Positions 42,301 to 49,944 are shown, counted from the first letter of the stretch. The stretch is DNA of 64,000 nt from Legionella sp. PATHC035 (GCF_026191115.1 NZ_JAPHOT010000001.1:2899001-2963000), one strand, 5' to 3'. Made by a program: numbers and translations. Notes: a model not told the origin generated them from the letters alone.

Positions 42301-44657
42301 CTGAGATTGAACACAGTTCTAAACGACTGCAAGGTATTTTTCATCTTGCTGGTATTGTGCACGATGGTTTATTGGTTCATTTAAGCGATGAGGAGATGCA
42401 AAGTGTACTCAGTGCAAAAATGGACAGTGCATTGATTTTGCACCAGATAACTAAAGATATTCCACTGGATTTATTTGTCTTATTTTCCTCTTCAGCGTCC
42501 ATACTCGGTGCCAGAGGGCAAGCGAACTATGTCGCTGCCAATGGATTTTTGGATGGGTTAGCTTATCTGAGACAACAACAAGGGTTGCCGGCGTTGGCCA
42601 TTAACTGGGGGCCGTTTCATTCGATGGGCATGAGCGCAAACTTAGGACAGGCAATGCAACAACGTGGCTTTACCTTGTTAGAGAAAGACAGTATCGATGT
42701 CCTTGATGTTTTATTAAAAAGCGAGTTAGCGCAAATTGCCGTGTGTCCTATGAATTGGGATATTTACTTTAAATATTCGCCCAAGCAGGCATGGCTTGCC
42801 GAGCTGATGAAACAGAGTCGTCCAGCCAATCAGCATTTTTTAAATTCGCTCCGACAGCATTCCAAAGAAGAAAGTATCTCCATCTTGAGCGAAGCTTTGC
42901 GTGAAATCGCTGCAGAGGTTCTTGGTTTAGACGATTTAAAACAGATTAAGGTCAATGATGGATTATTCTCTTTGGGTTTGGACTCGCTGATGGCGATTGA
43001 AATTCGCAATCGCATTCATGATAAATTGCAATGTCCGACTCTGAACTTATCCATCGAATATTTTATTAATGATCCCAGTGTGGGCAAGATTGCTAAAAAT
43101 ATAGCGAATGAATTACAAAATGTATTTGATTTTGAAAATAAAAAAGAACAGCAAGAGGCTGTAAATACAGTTGGTGAAGAAGTTCCTTTATGTGATTTTC
43201 AATATGTTTTTTGGGTGCTCAATAGACTCGGTTATCCCTATAATATTGGCACACAGTTACAGATTCAAGGTAAGCTGAATAAGGATTATGTTGCGCAGGC
43301 ATTTGAGGCAGTTATAAAACAAAATAGCGCATTTTGGTTGCAATTCGACAAGGAAGTACCGATTCAAGTATTGAGAAAAAAAGGACAATTTGAATTATTC
43401 TATAAAGACATTTCCCTGAATAATGAAGAGACCGAGCTTAATCAGGAGTTTCAAAATAACATGAGGGATGAAATCCCATTAACCCAACAGCCACTCATTA
43501 GGGTCTATCTCTATAAAATCAACAGCGATTTGCACGAATTGCACATGATAATCCCTCACATCATCGTTGATGGACCCTCATGTGACTATGTATTGAATCA
43601 ATTTAGAAAATACTATGACGCGTTGGCCCATGGCCAGGAATTGATTCTGGAACCAGAAAAAGATTCCTATCTCAATTATGTCAAAAAAAGTAATCACCTG
43701 TATGAAGCAAATTTAAAACACAAAATTAATTTTTGGCAGAGTTATAACAAGGGCTTTAAAATGCTGTACTTAGGACCTAAATACTTTATGCCTATAGACA
43801 GTCAGAAAAAGTATTTATTCCATTATCCTATTGATTCGCATCATGCCGAACAGTTTATTGAATGGCATAGGGCTCAAAATATGAATGTCAGTCTTGGGTT
43901 AATCGCTGCATGTCATATTGTTTTTTATAAGTTAAGTCAGCAAAAGAAAATACCTTTTATTCTGATCCATAGTGGTAGGGAGGGGAGCCAATACAAGTCT
44001 ATTGTTGGTATGTTCTCAGAGTATAAACGGCTAAATAGTACCCTGGATAAGCATCATAACTTTATTGAATTGATTAAGTCGATTGAGGAACAACAATTAA
44101 AAACAGCTTCTTTTCAAAAATGCTCGCATATCATTAAAAACAGTGAATTTAAAGATTCGGGATTCACAATAAGCCATTATTTATTTTATAGATGGAATAG
44201 ATTGCAATTAATGAAACAATTTAGGAAAACCAAGCTTAATTCATTGATGGTTGATTTCTATCTTAAATACCTAAGCTGGGCCGAAGCCATTAGTTTCAAT
44301 AGTTCAGTGAAAAGAAAACTCAATAAATTATTGAACCGCAAAATCGCCCTACAAAAACCGGAGCGGTTAAGGGTTCTCATAAACATTACCCCTTCCTTTT
44401 TTAGTAAGGCTGCTCCTGAGCCTAGTGTGACGAATCTCAAATTTAAGTATGCCAATCATTTTGGAAGTGAGGATCGCCCCGTAAATAACCGTTCTTTATG
44501 GGTCTTATTTTCAAGAAATCAGGAAGGAGAGTATTTAATTTCGATTAATGGTCCAGTAACGCCTGAGTGCAAAGAATTAATTGCGCGGGAATTTAATCAA
44601 GTGATTGCAAATGTCTTGCAACATGATGAATGGTCCATTGAGGATTTAATACGATAA
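33396..44657 (+). CDS. Multimodular trans-AT-type polyketide synthase with terminal condensation domain
   Basis: About 3750 residues. The GTG at 33396 follows GGGAG by 9 nt; the ATG 12 codons earlier (33360) lacks a ribosome-binding site. Domains, numbered from that ATG: KS1 ~28-458 (Cys202); AT-docking linker; ACP-like domain ~625-685 with Gln651 in place of the phosphopantetheine Ser; KS2 ~704-1131 (Cys878); docking linker; KR1 ~1290-1680 (GGCGGLG, Tyr1639); ACP1 (GFDSLM, Ser1801); KS3 ~1862-2284 (Cys2035); docking linker; DH ~2442-2710 with Asn2475 and Glu2636 at the catalytic His and Asp positions; KR2 (GGTGALA, Tyr3057); ACP2 (GLDSLM, Ser3209); condensation domain ~3275-3765 with PHIIVDG (His3400, Asp3404). 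No acyltransferase, enoylreductase or thioesterase is present. Each KS keeps the pre- and post-AT linkers with the AT itself missing, the hallmark of trans-AT synthases. The C domain likely releases the chain by ester or amide formation. The product is unknown; the methyltransferase and oxygenase genes opposite may tailor it. Confidence 0.93.
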   Translation: MVKKNQELNLKDILNEPLAIIGMNCQFPGVDSDVEDVEAFYAMLLKGLSPIKEMPKERWDIDEYYDPDREKPDKIISRKGGFLNNPQLFDASFFKISAIEAKQMDPQHRLFLEVAIRALNHANIPLDSLNNSNAGVFYGCSTQDYSQLNYKDNIEFNAYTQIGAASSAAAGRLSHFLNLKGPSMAVDTACSSSLAALYVAATSLRTKQCSMAIVGGIHLSLCPESFISVTKANMLSARDQCSSFDINADGYVRSEGCGVVIVKRLSDAIQDQDTIHAVLKSIVMNQDGDDGTILVAPNIKSQIALHHEVLAQAHLTPSDIDYIEAHGTGTIVGDSVEFNAIQQIHKGHHSQDNPLIIGAVKSNIGHSISSSGVASLIKAIGALKHEKIPANLHYTKPNKTIDPESIPALLPVEAIAFKKQKNKKRHVQISNYGFSGTNVSAIIEEAADDDLPSPSLDDGQAKCFVVSANSEYSLRHMLARYALYLRETPTSLHDICFTLINCRDHLKYRCAMVTRDKETLIQKIQSEDFEVRKVSVKKEIQKLASDAQQIYEAYFAGFNIKIDPDHVPFNKTDLPLYHFDRKPYWHEPRTRNGFNHLGLQSKEQQVETIKGKLAAQIHTLLKKEHIEEHQDFGSLGFNQELLTELEQSVYALFSYKMAIPAFLTLDKLARHLQQIQMPEPVYRQPTVNVLNNEPIAIIGMSCRFPKAENIDAFLSLLERGESGMSDIPLERWDNEKFYDPDVNALGRLYIKQLGLIEHIKKFDADFFNISPREAKLMSPQLRVFMETSYHALENANLSLAAIKDSKTGVFVGCGTNEYPRLLAGLGVGLDDLNIYFATGNVLNAIPGRVAYAFDFHGPIQAIDTACSSSMTAIHDACLSLQNGDCDMALAGGVNILLAPDSNITLSKARMLSPESRCKTFSEDADGYARSEGCGVIVLKRLSAALKDNDTILAVIKGTSINSDGKSGGFTVPNGIAQEEVIRSALAKAKLSPADIDYIEAHGTGTPLADPIEVNALSKIFSEYHSEEKPLYISSVKTNIGHSESASGVAGVIKAILSLQTHQLFKHLNFKKLNPAIELKNTVIPLSTMDWSKEEGLRCAGVSSFGFSGANAHIVMQEAPVRTIESRILPQESLLVLSAKSKTALELLLTSYRKYLANTHEEFADICYTAATCRNHFLFRVAIQASTAKEAAVLIEKNEYTIHSIKKEKTNPFSSQQTRSLAQLQADYEAGFMINWTDFYQSLNTQLIKVKLPLYEFDREEHWFETKDKIKDIPMPQDWCFQLQWQQQLCTRTHRKMQGNNWLLIGARQLAPRLSAQGLDIILEEENHSLEHLDGIIFAMGLDAPSTADIESSIDFQKNTIKKLLALVKDLNNKSIPLQLIVLTANAIPELAAGPLNLNNSPLIGFCRTLVLELPQFNTILIDAEKTEDEDYAGQIVDEIKHNFDQWYEHVVAYREGKRFITRLKKTKLLDRRPSLYGEGRYLITGGCGGLGLITAQALLSAGAREVILTSRNPDKPAVKEAIKKIQYNYTGRTIRTVSVDVTDEEKMRHILLELNADGLLKGIIHAAGAAIKAPLLEHKNEDVDYLFAAKVQGSWYLHELSKNLDLDFFVVYSSISSVFGSNKESVYSGTNSFIDALIAERRRLGMVGTAIEWGPWGEVGMAKKRSQDQGLKQSLISNEQGHTFIKILINEQLSHAAIISPEYLKFMLDFVPKPVPAFHKHLADELNAAEQFAHKNLSSWLNDYLETREENRFQACKEMLCAICNEILEITNADELDEDEGFFELGFDSLMITELASKLKEKLAPTLKVTATIGFDYPSINKLALHIESELNKYLITQPASKPVAGKEEDSIAIIGMSCTFPNAPDIAAFETLLDEAKSGMRAIPLERWDNQKYYDPDMDAPGKSYVNKLGLIENIKCFDANFFGISPREAKLMEPQQRIFLECSYKALENANYLPESLRGSLTGVFAGVGPNEYYAQLEKSGFSNEELSVYSITGNVSNLIPGRVAYTFDFKGPSISVDTACSSSLVAIYYACQSLKNREIDYALAGGVNVLLSPESNITLCKAKALAPDGYCKTFDEQADGYARAEGCGVLFLKRLSDALRDKDTILAVIKASAVNSDGRSAGLTVPNGKSQEEVMMKALSQTDLSASDISYIEAHGTGTSLGDPIEVHAINQVYGKEHSQDNPLYLGAVKTNIGHLESAAGVASVIKTVLSLQKKKIYKLLHFKKLNPHIQLGDTLLALQKIDWNTGSKLRSAAVNAFGFSGTNAHVILQEFPQPAEQKPTPSAKVQLLILSAHSQASLEHLAHSYQQYLATTRDDFGDICFTAATCRAQQPYRLALIAHNAQEASHLLETGQFALSHGKKSTLDVQNESMLQSLLTAYMQGTQVDWALYYKDSGYQFNKVNLPNYVFDTVEFWIDKSTSSRPSADAVHPLLGQMFSMPGNEFLFSNTLDLEHLPYINQNFIFDKVIFPATAFIELGLSAARLVLKHNAFSIEHFHIERPLYPKHDQEFQLHVKPKNDEQYQINIFAKEEDNWQLFSEMEINSHVPTLSEFLDFHDLKSSSERQLDASQIYEHFKKHAVFYGDDLRVLQESYIHTDGVLSRVVMTTNSQGVNYYYPPILLEGMMQSILFFKMNHEEHSVYVPYTFARMTTIQEAPRSVWIHVVRRASEHANELCFDIKFYDNSGVLIGEMEQFKLRKVTQSHFIPYESYLQHLYQIRWSPLKFNVLTQIQLPELLVISNDPDKAKAVLGDLDYQLIQDANQLGPIENKNIVYLFNQSQFNDLFHCCQKMFKSQPNRFILVTENAYSIHETDKVNPYHTMACAFWKTFSNELELINNYAIDLGTTSTLPEILNYLFAAHSAENQFAIRETFYIPRLKKAPLSAQVPHQEMLFKSDATYLITGGTGALAKSLIEYLMRRGVHDIVITSRSECSPEIRLLIDRARKKQVFIKHYQADASNYQQMEQIIAEIEHSSKRLQGIFHLAGIVHDGLLVHLSDEEMQSVLSAKMDSALILHQITKDIPLDLFVLFSSSASILGARGQANYVAANGFLDGLAYLRQQQGLPALAINWGPFHSMGMSANLGQAMQQRGFTLLEKDSIDVLDVLLKSELAQIAVCPMNWDIYFKYSPKQAWLAELMKQSRPANQHFLNSLRQHSKEESISILSEALREIAAEVLGLDDLKQIKVNDGLFSLGLDSLMAIEIRNRIHDKLQCPTLNLSIEYFINDPSVGKIAKNIANELQNVFDFENKKEQQEAVNTVGEEVPLCDFQYVFWVLNRLGYPYNIGTQLQIQGKLNKDYVAQAFEAVIKQNSAFWLQFDKEVPIQVLRKKGQFELFYKDISLNNEETELNQEFQNNMRDEIPLTQQPLIRVYLYKINSDLHELHMIIPHIIVDGPSCDYVLNQFRKYYDALAHGQELILEPEKDSYLNYVKKSNHLYEANLKHKINFWQSYNKGFKMLYLGPKYFMPIDSQKKYLFHYPIDSHHAEQFIEWHRAQNMNVSLGLIAACHIVFYKLSQQKKIPFILIHSGREGSQYKSIVGMFSEYKRLNSTLDKHHNFIELIKSIEEQQLKTASFQKCSHIIKNSEFKDSGFTISHYLFYRWNRLQLMKQFRKTKLNSLMVDFYLKYLSWAEAISFNSSVKRKLNKLLNRKIALQKPERLRVLINITPSFFSKAAPEPSVTNLKFKYANHFGSEDRPVNNRSLWVLFSRNQEGEYLISINGPVTPECKELIAREFNQVIANVLQHDEWSIEDLIR

Positions 44658-44662
44658 TTGGT

Positions 44663-44790
44663 ACCCTTATCCGCCCTAACGGCGACCTTCTCCCCAAGGG
44701 GAGAAGGGGGCTGCTACACTTAATGGTAGAAAGCTACCCCACATTAAAAAATCCCGTCTCCACTTGTGGGAGAGTGCTAGGGTTGAGGGT
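44663..44790. repeat. Intergenic repeat, copy of the CCTTCTCCCC/GTGGGAGAG family
   Basis: The hairpin CCTTCTCCCC-AAGGGGAGAAGG follows CCGCCCTAACGG, then a 40-nt spacer and a degenerate second half ending near TGTGGGAGAG and TTGAGGG. It lies directly 3' of the PKS gene and could terminate it. Confidence 0.6.
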
Positions 44791-44829
44791 TCTCAGGAAA
44801 ACATGATACCAATAAAGGATCAGTGAAAG

Positions 44830-47046
44830 ATGAAACATGGACATTGTGATCACGAACATCGTTCGGAACCAGTAAATACTCATAAGGACTGTCACCAACA
44901 CCATAGGATGCATCAGCAACATGCTCCAGATGAGCATGGAATTAAAACAGGGCTCTATACCTGTCCTATGCATCCAGAGATTCGGCAACCCGGTCCCGGT
45001 AATTGTCCAATTTGTGGTATGGCCTTAGAACCGGAGACCGTTTCGGCAGAACAAGAAAATCCCGAATACAAAAGCATGAAGGATCGATTTTGGCTGGCAC
45101 TTATTTTGAGCATCCCGGTGGTGGTATTAGAAATGGGCGGGCATCTCTTTCAACATACTCTTAATGCCAATCGATCGGCCTGGATTCAATTTGTATTGGC
45201 TACACCGGTAGTTTTATGGTGTGGCTTACCTTTTTTTCAGCGTGGATTTCTCTCATTGAAAACACGTCAGCTGAATATGTTTACGCTGATTTCAATGGGA
45301 ATAGGCGTCGCCTGGATTTACAGTACCATTGCAATGGTATTTCCAGGTATTTTTCCCGCTGCTTTTCATCATCAAGGATTAATCAATGTTTATTTTGAAG
45401 CCGCTGCGGTGATTACCACTTTGGTGTTGCTTGGACAGGTATTAGAATTGAAAGCTCGAGAACAAACAGGTGGTGCGATCCGAGCTTTATTGAATTTAGC
45501 TCCTGAAAGTGCGCGTCGAATTGACTCAAATGGTAATGAAGAGGAACTACCCCTTGAGCAGGTGCAGGTTGGGGATAAGCTTCGGGTTCGGCCTGGTGAA
45601 AAAATTCCCGTGGATGGAGAAGTACTCGAAGGGCATAGTTATGTGGACGAATCAATGGTGACCGGGGAATCGATGCCAATAAGCAAAGAGGTAGGATTCA
45701 AGGTGATTGGTGCGACCATAAACCAAAATGGCAGCTTCGTGATGAAGGCAGAACATATTGGCAGTGACACCATGCTCTCACATATTGTACGTATGGTGAG
45801 TGAAGCACAACGCAGCCGTGCCCCCATTCAACGCTTGGCGGATATTGTTTCAGGTTGGTTTGTACCTGCAGTGATTTTTATTGCAGTATTGGCATTCTTC
45901 TTTTGGTTTTTTTGGGGTCCACAACCCGCATTGAGCTATGCGTTGCTTGCGGCTGTTTCAGTACTCATTATTGCGTGTCCTTGCGCGTTAGGTTTAGCAA
46001 CACCCATGTCCATTATGGTTGGTGTGGGCAAAGGGGCGCAGAATGGAGTATTGGTCAAAAATGCCGAAGCACTGGAACAGATGGAAAAAGTTCAAGTACT
46101 GGTTGTGGACAAAACGGGTACGCTGACCTTGGGTCGTCCCAAACTAACTCAAATTATTACGGATAAAGAATTCGAAACCGATGAAATACTCACTCTAGCA
46201 GCTACAATGGAACATCATAGTGAGCATCCACTTGCCCATGCAATTATCGCGGCTGCAAAAGAAAAACAGTTGTCGCTCAGCACCGTAATAAATTTTGAAT
46301 CGATCCCTGGGAAAGGGGTTATTGGAAAAGTCAATGAATCCCTTATAGCACTTGGAAATCTGCAGTTGATGCAGGAGTATGGAAGTGCGCAAACCTCACT
46401 TAGTGAACGAGCTGATGAATTACGTGCTCAAGGAGCGACAGTAATTTTTATGGCTATCGCGGGTGAAACAGTCGCTATTTTGGCAGTTGAAGATCCAATA
46501 AAACCCAGCACACCTGAGGCTATTGATGCGCTGCAAAAAAATGGGGTTGAGATCTACATGTTGACTGGGGATAGTCAAAAAACCGCGCAATCTGTTGCGA
46601 AGCGATTAGGAATCAACAAGGTGATTGCTGAAATTATGCCTGAAGATAAACGTCGTGTAGTCAGTGAGTTGAAAGACAATGGCCTTGTTGTCGCCATGGC
46701 CGGGGATGGGGTGAATGATGCGCCCGCTTTGGCAATCGCTGATGTTGGTATTGCCATGGGTACGGGAACCGACGTTGCAATTGAAAGTGCAGGCATTACC
46801 CTGCTGCATGGTGATTTGACTGGTATCGTTAAAGCGCATCATCTATCCCGTGCTACCATGAGTAACATCAGGCAGAATTTATTTTTTGCTTTTATTTATA
46901 ATGGATTAGGCGTTCCGTTGGCTGCTGGGGTGCTGTATCCGGTAACAGGACTATTACTTAATCCGATTATCGCCGCAAGCGCGATGGCATTAAGTTCTGT
47001 TTCTGTGATTTTTAATGCACTTAGGTTAAGAAGACTTAAGCTCTAA
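44830..47046 (+). CDS. copA: Copper-exporting P1B-type ATPase CopA
   Basis: A 738-residue inner-membrane pump that exports Cu(I). The N-terminus is His-rich (residues ~1-40) followed by a heavy-metal-binding motif [20 protein letters not shown], not the usual CxxC HMA fold. Eight membrane helices, the ion-site motif [10 protein letters not shown], the phosphorylation site DKTGTLT, actuator [20 protein letters not shown] and C-terminal [12 protein letters not shown] are present. This architecture, including the CPMHP...CPxCGM start, matches L. pneumophila CopA as I remember it. No CueR box was recognised upstream. It stands alone after the PKS repeat. Confidence 0.95.
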   Translation: MKHGHCDHEHRSEPVNTHKDCHQHHRMHQQHAPDEHGIKTGLYTCPMHPEIRQPGPGNCPICGMALEPETVSAEQENPEYKSMKDRFWLALILSIPVVVLEMGGHLFQHTLNANRSAWIQFVLATPVVLWCGLPFFQRGFLSLKTRQLNMFTLISMGIGVAWIYSTIAMVFPGIFPAAFHHQGLINVYFEAAAVITTLVLLGQVLELKAREQTGGAIRALLNLAPESARRIDSNGNEEELPLEQVQVGDKLRVRPGEKIPVDGEVLEGHSYVDESMVTGESMPISKEVGFKVIGATINQNGSFVMKAEHIGSDTMLSHIVRMVSEAQRSRAPIQRLADIVSGWFVPAVIFIAVLAFFFWFFWGPQPALSYALLAAVSVLIIACPCALGLATPMSIMVGVGKGAQNGVLVKNAEALEQMEKVQVLVVDKTGTLTLGRPKLTQIITDKEFETDEILTLAATMEHHSEHPLAHAIIAAAKEKQLSLSTVINFESIPGKGVIGKVNESLIALGNLQLMQEYGSAQTSLSERADELRAQGATVIFMAIAGETVAILAVEDPIKPSTPEAIDALQKNGVEIYMLTGDSQKTAQSVAKRLGINKVIAEIMPEDKRRVVSELKDNGLVVAMAGDGVNDAPALAIADVGIAMGTGTDVAIESAGITLLHGDLTGIVKAHHLSRATMSNIRQNLFFAFIYNGLGVPLAAGVLYPVTGLLLNPIIAASAMALSSVSVIFNALRLRRLKL

Positions 47047-47179
47047 AACAGTCTTCTTGATCGCCGATGTCCCGATTTATGCGCAGCACGTCGGGTATAA
47101 ACGAGTGAGCGGGACTCAGTAGCAGGTCGCCTTGAGTCAGAAGTGATTTCTCAATATATTGATTAGAAAAGAGGTTTTT

Positions 47180-47668
47180 ATGCCTAAAATACTGATGAGT
47201 GCTTGTCTTCTTGGCGAAAAAGTTCGTTATGACGGTAGTGACTGTTTGCAAAATCATCCCCTGTTGCAGCAATGGCTGAAAGAAGGAAACATCATCACAA
47301 TTTGTCCGGAAATGGCCGGGGGATTGCCCACACCAAGACCGCCAGCCGAGATTCAAGAGAAACAATCGGGTATTGATGTATTAAAGAGAAATGCTTCAGT
47401 AAAAACCAATAATAATCATGATGTTACTGAATTTTTTCTCAGAGGGGCACAAAAAGCACTGGAGCTTGTAAAGAAACATCAGATACGTGTGGCCATTTTA
47501 AAGGCTCGGAGCCCTTCTTGTGGCTCGGGGATGATTTATGATGGAACATTTTCACGTACGTTGATGCAAGGAGATGGCGTTAATACAGCACTCTTGATGG
47601 AACATGGTGTGCAAGTATTTGATGAACATCATATTGATGAGGCATTAAATGCCGCATTACTAGGGTAA
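47180..47668 (+). CDS. DUF523 / TudS-like 2-thiouracil desulfidase family protein
   Basis: A 162-residue protein starting at ATG 47180, where AGAGG precedes it; an upstream TTG is unsupported. It has the three Cys motifs of the family: SACLLGEKVRYDG, CPEMAGGLPTPRPP and LKARSPSCGSGMIYDG. In TudS proteins these three cysteines bind a [4Fe-4S] cluster that removes sulfur from thiouracil-like compounds. Whether this member has that activity is inferred. The gene lies between copA and a small zinc-ribbon gene. Confidence 0.85.
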   Translation: MPKILMSACLLGEKVRYDGSDCLQNHPLLQQWLKEGNIITICPEMAGGLPTPRPPAEIQEKQSGIDVLKRNASVKTNNNHDVTEFFLRGAQKALELVKKHQIRVAILKARSPSCGSGMIYDGTFSRTLMQGDGVNTALLMEHGVQVFDEHHIDEALNAALLG

Positions 47669-47750
47669 ACCACAAGTGACCTTCGGTATTAAAAGTTCAT
47701 AATTTATCTCTGTACATCACAAGAAGTTTATTTTCCTAGGAGGGTTTGTA

Positions 47751-47939
47751 ATGGAGTACAAGTGCCATAAATGTGGAATGGGCGTGAAAAATTTAACCTG
47801 CAGTAAATGCAATACACCCTTAGTAAGTGATATGGTCAAAACGGATAAAGGCCATGTTCAAGTAGCAAAATGTCCTAATGGATGTGGGCAAATTAAATCA
47901 CCTATATGTTGTGGCCATGACATGGTATGTTCAGATTAG
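47751..47939 (+). CDS. Small zinc-ribbon protein
   Basis: A 62-residue Cys-rich protein: CHKCG, CSKCN, CPNGCG and the late CCGHDMVC supply two zinc-ribbon-like knuckles. A strong AGGAGGG ribosome-binding site lies 7 nt before the ATG. Possibly a metal-binding or RNA-binding regulator. No specific family name is recognised. It follows the DUF523 gene by 82 nt in the same orientation. Confidence 0.75.
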   Translation: MEYKCHKCGMGVKNLTCSKCNTPLVSDMVKTDKGHVQVAKCPNGCGQIKSPICCGHDMVCSD

Positions 47940-47957
47940 TAAGAAAATTTTGTAGCA

Positions 47958-48022
47958 CGGATTAGCGCAGCGTAATTCGGGTTTATGTCCAAAAGATTCC
48001 GGATTACGCTGCGCTAATCCGG
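47958..48022. repeat. 23-bp inverted repeat with CGGATTAGCGCAGCG arms
   Basis: The left arm 47958-47980 and right arm 48000-48022 match at 22 of 23 positions when one is reversed, with an ~18-nt loop. It lies at the end of two convergent genes and may act as a terminator. A related shorter hairpin (CCGGATTA / TAATCCGG) is at 48979-49001 on the other side of queE. It looks like a dispersed element. Confidence 0.7.
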
Positions 48023-48040
48023 CTGCGCAACCCAATAACC

Positions 48041-48916
48041 TTAAGGCAAACTTGCAAACAGATGGATTTGTAAGTTAAGAATAAACCCATATTTCATGCA
48101 ATATTCTGCGGCATATTCGTGATTACGTTGATTTTTTTCCAGATTTAACAGACCAGGTTCCCAAAAACTAACTACTTCGTTGATTTCAGAACGCTCTGCC
48201 AAGGTTAGATCACGCCCTTTATCGCGAATCGCTTGTGCACGCTGAGGTTCTTTTAGGTATCGATTCATGGGACTGACAAAGACTTGTTTTTTTGTTTTTT
48301 CGGCCCATTCATGCGCCCATTGGGGTATTTCACTATAGGGTGTATATTGATTATCTTCGGGGGCTGACACAACAAATTTCATGTAGTCAGCTCGTTCCAA
48401 CATCTTGCTGTGAGGCTTCAGATACCGAATTATTTTACCCTCTTTTTCCAGACACTTAGGACTAACGACCAGAGTCGTGCATCGAGGAAGATCAGGAAGA
48501 ATGGAAATACCATTGGATTCAATTTGAGTATGTTGGAAATAGGGTTGAGCTTTTTCTAAAAATGCAGATAAATTCTGTTGTAATGAAGGTTCCCCTCCAG
48601 TAATTACCAGAATCATTTTTTTATCAAGTCCTTGCGCCCAAGAAGGGGTAGGAAGATTACGTTTTTGAAAAAAAGCATGGATGACTGTATCGGCCTCTTC
48701 CAACAGGGAGTCAAAATCAAGCCATTCGCCGGCATCAAAATAAGTATCACAAAAAGAGCACGCCAAATTGCATTTAGCTAATCGAATAAAATAGGCAGGA
48801 TGCCCCCGAAATGGTCCTTCTCCCTGTAAGGTAAAAAAGCGACTGGTAACAAAGAGCTCATCGGATTTCGCGTCCTTAAAAAAAGATTTGCCTACTTTGT
48901 CATTCAGTCCAAACAT
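48041..48916 (-). CDS. queE: 7-carboxy-7-deazaguanine synthase QueE
   Basis: A 291-residue radical SAM enzyme that converts 6-carboxytetrahydropterin to 7-carboxy-7-deazaguanine in queuosine synthesis. The [4Fe-4S] motif CNLACSFC (CxxxCxxC) sits after FTLQGEGPFRGHPAYFIRLAK. ITGGEPSLQ is the SAM-binding GGE-like motif. Ends in VSPMNRYLKEPQRAQ and a C-terminal alpha-helical tail. The ribosome-binding site AAAAGG is 7 nt from ATG. Other queuosine genes are not in the window. Confidence 0.93.
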   Translation of the reverse strand: MFGLNDKVGKSFFKDAKSDELFVTSRFFTLQGEGPFRGHPAYFIRLAKCNLACSFCDTYFDAGEWLDFDSLLEEADTVIHAFFQKRNLPTPSWAQGLDKKMILVITGGEPSLQQNLSAFLEKAQPYFQHTQIESNGISILPDLPRCTTLVVSPKCLEKEGKIIRYLKPHSKMLERADYMKFVVSAPEDNQYTPYSEIPQWAHEWAEKTKKQVFVSPMNRYLKEPQRAQAIRDKGRDLTLAERSEINEVVSFWEPGLLNLEKNQRNHEYAAEYCMKYGFILNLQIHLFASLP

Positions 48917-48978
48917 TAACTAACCTTTTCTGTATAAAATTTTTTCATATTATACTCTATTGCGTTGTAAATGGTAGC

Positions 48979-49001
48979 CCGGATTACGCGTGCTAATCCG
49001 G
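48979..49001. repeat. Short hairpin CCGGATTA-TAATCCGG
   Basis: An 8-bp perfect stem around 7 nt, related to the repeat at 47958-48022 and flanking the 5' side of queE. The core GCCCGGATTACGCG...GCTAATCCGG is common to both. Confidence 0.55.
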
Positions 49002-49016
49002 TCACAAGTAAAGAAA

Positions 49017-49850
49017 TTACTTCAATTTATTTTCTAAAGACTGAATCAACGCAAATCGTTCAATTAAATTGATTTTTTCTGATGCTAATTGATATATTTT
49101 TGTAATTGTTTCTTGGCTCAGTTGATAAAATATCGTTTTTATTTCATTTTGTTGTGGCTGGGGTATGGGTGCATAACGATGTGAGCCAAGAATTTTTTTC
49201 ATTGAATTTAAATCGATAGAATCAAAACAATAAAAATTATTGCGCGTATAAATTTTAAGGGGAAATGAGGCTTTTTTTATTTCAGAATTAAAATTCAATT
49301 TACGAAAAGACGCTTTATTCAGGTCAGGGCAATTGAGTTCTTTATAGCGTTTTATGAAGTTGATGCGATTGAGATAGAAGAAATCTTTTGAAATTCCGCT
49401 GAGTTTTCTGTTGATGATAGAACAGTTAATCAAGGGAAGGCCAAAACCTACATAATTGATAAACAACAATTCAAATACACTTTCAATGTAATGCTCCATT
49501 TTGCGCTCATGATGGCTGAGTAATGCTTCATGAATAAAATGAAAATCGAGCCCCTTCCATGGTGCGGTATCATAATGTAAATACCAAAGGATATAATAAA
49601 TTCCATCCCATGGTGAAGTGTAGTATCGCTCCGCTATTTTATTTTGTAATTTCCGAACCTCATGAACCAGAGATGGGGTAATAATGTATGGAATTCTTGG
49701 CTTTAAACAAACCGCCATGCCATTTGTTTTGTTATCACGAATGGCGAGTAACTCAATATTATGCACAGCAATCCTTATAAAATAGAGTAAAAATATCTTA
49801 AATAAGGGAATAACATTTAGAAGTTTAGTAAAGAAAATAGTGTTTTTCAA
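49017..49850 (-). CDS. Uncharacterised 277-residue protein
   Basis: I do not recognise a family. The N-terminus is hydrophobic (TIFFTKLLNVIPLFKIFLLYFIRI), perhaps a membrane anchor, but this relies on a TTG start without a ribosome-binding site; an internal ATG at 49718 would give a soluble ~233-residue protein. The rest is basic and Tyr/Trp-rich with several Asn, e.g. YYTSPWDGIYYILWYLHYDT. A patch near residues 85-100 with HDERKMEHYIE-like polar helices is visible. The start is therefore uncertain. Confidence 0.5.
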   Translation of the reverse strand: MKNTIFFTKLLNVIPLFKIFLLYFIRIAVHNIELLAIRDNKTNGMAVCLKPRIPYIITPSLVHEVRKLQNKIAERYYTSPWDGIYYILWYLHYDTAPWKGLDFHFIHEALLSHHERKMEHYIESVFELLFINYVGFGLPLINCSIINRKLSGISKDFFYLNRINFIKRYKELNCPDLNKASFRKLNFNSEIKKASFPLKIYTRNNFYCFDSIDLNSMKKILGSHRYAPIPQPQQNEIKTIFYQLSQETITKIYQLASEKINLIERFALIQSLENKLK

Positions 49851-49889
49851 AAATTAAACACTTTTTTTTATAAAAGCCTTAATTTGACG

Positions 49890-49944
49890 TTGCTCTTTTG
49901 AACCCCAATAAGTTGCCTTTGGGGTGTCAAAAGGTAAAGAGCAA
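49890..49944 (-). other. Long imperfect hairpin 3' of serA
   Basis: Arms built on TTGCTCTTTTGA-ACCCCAA and TTGGGGT-GTCAAAAGG-AAAGAGCAA fold with a short loop over ~55 nt, ~70 nt beyond the serA stop. Could be a terminator or an RNA element; no T-run was seen. Confidence 0.4.
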
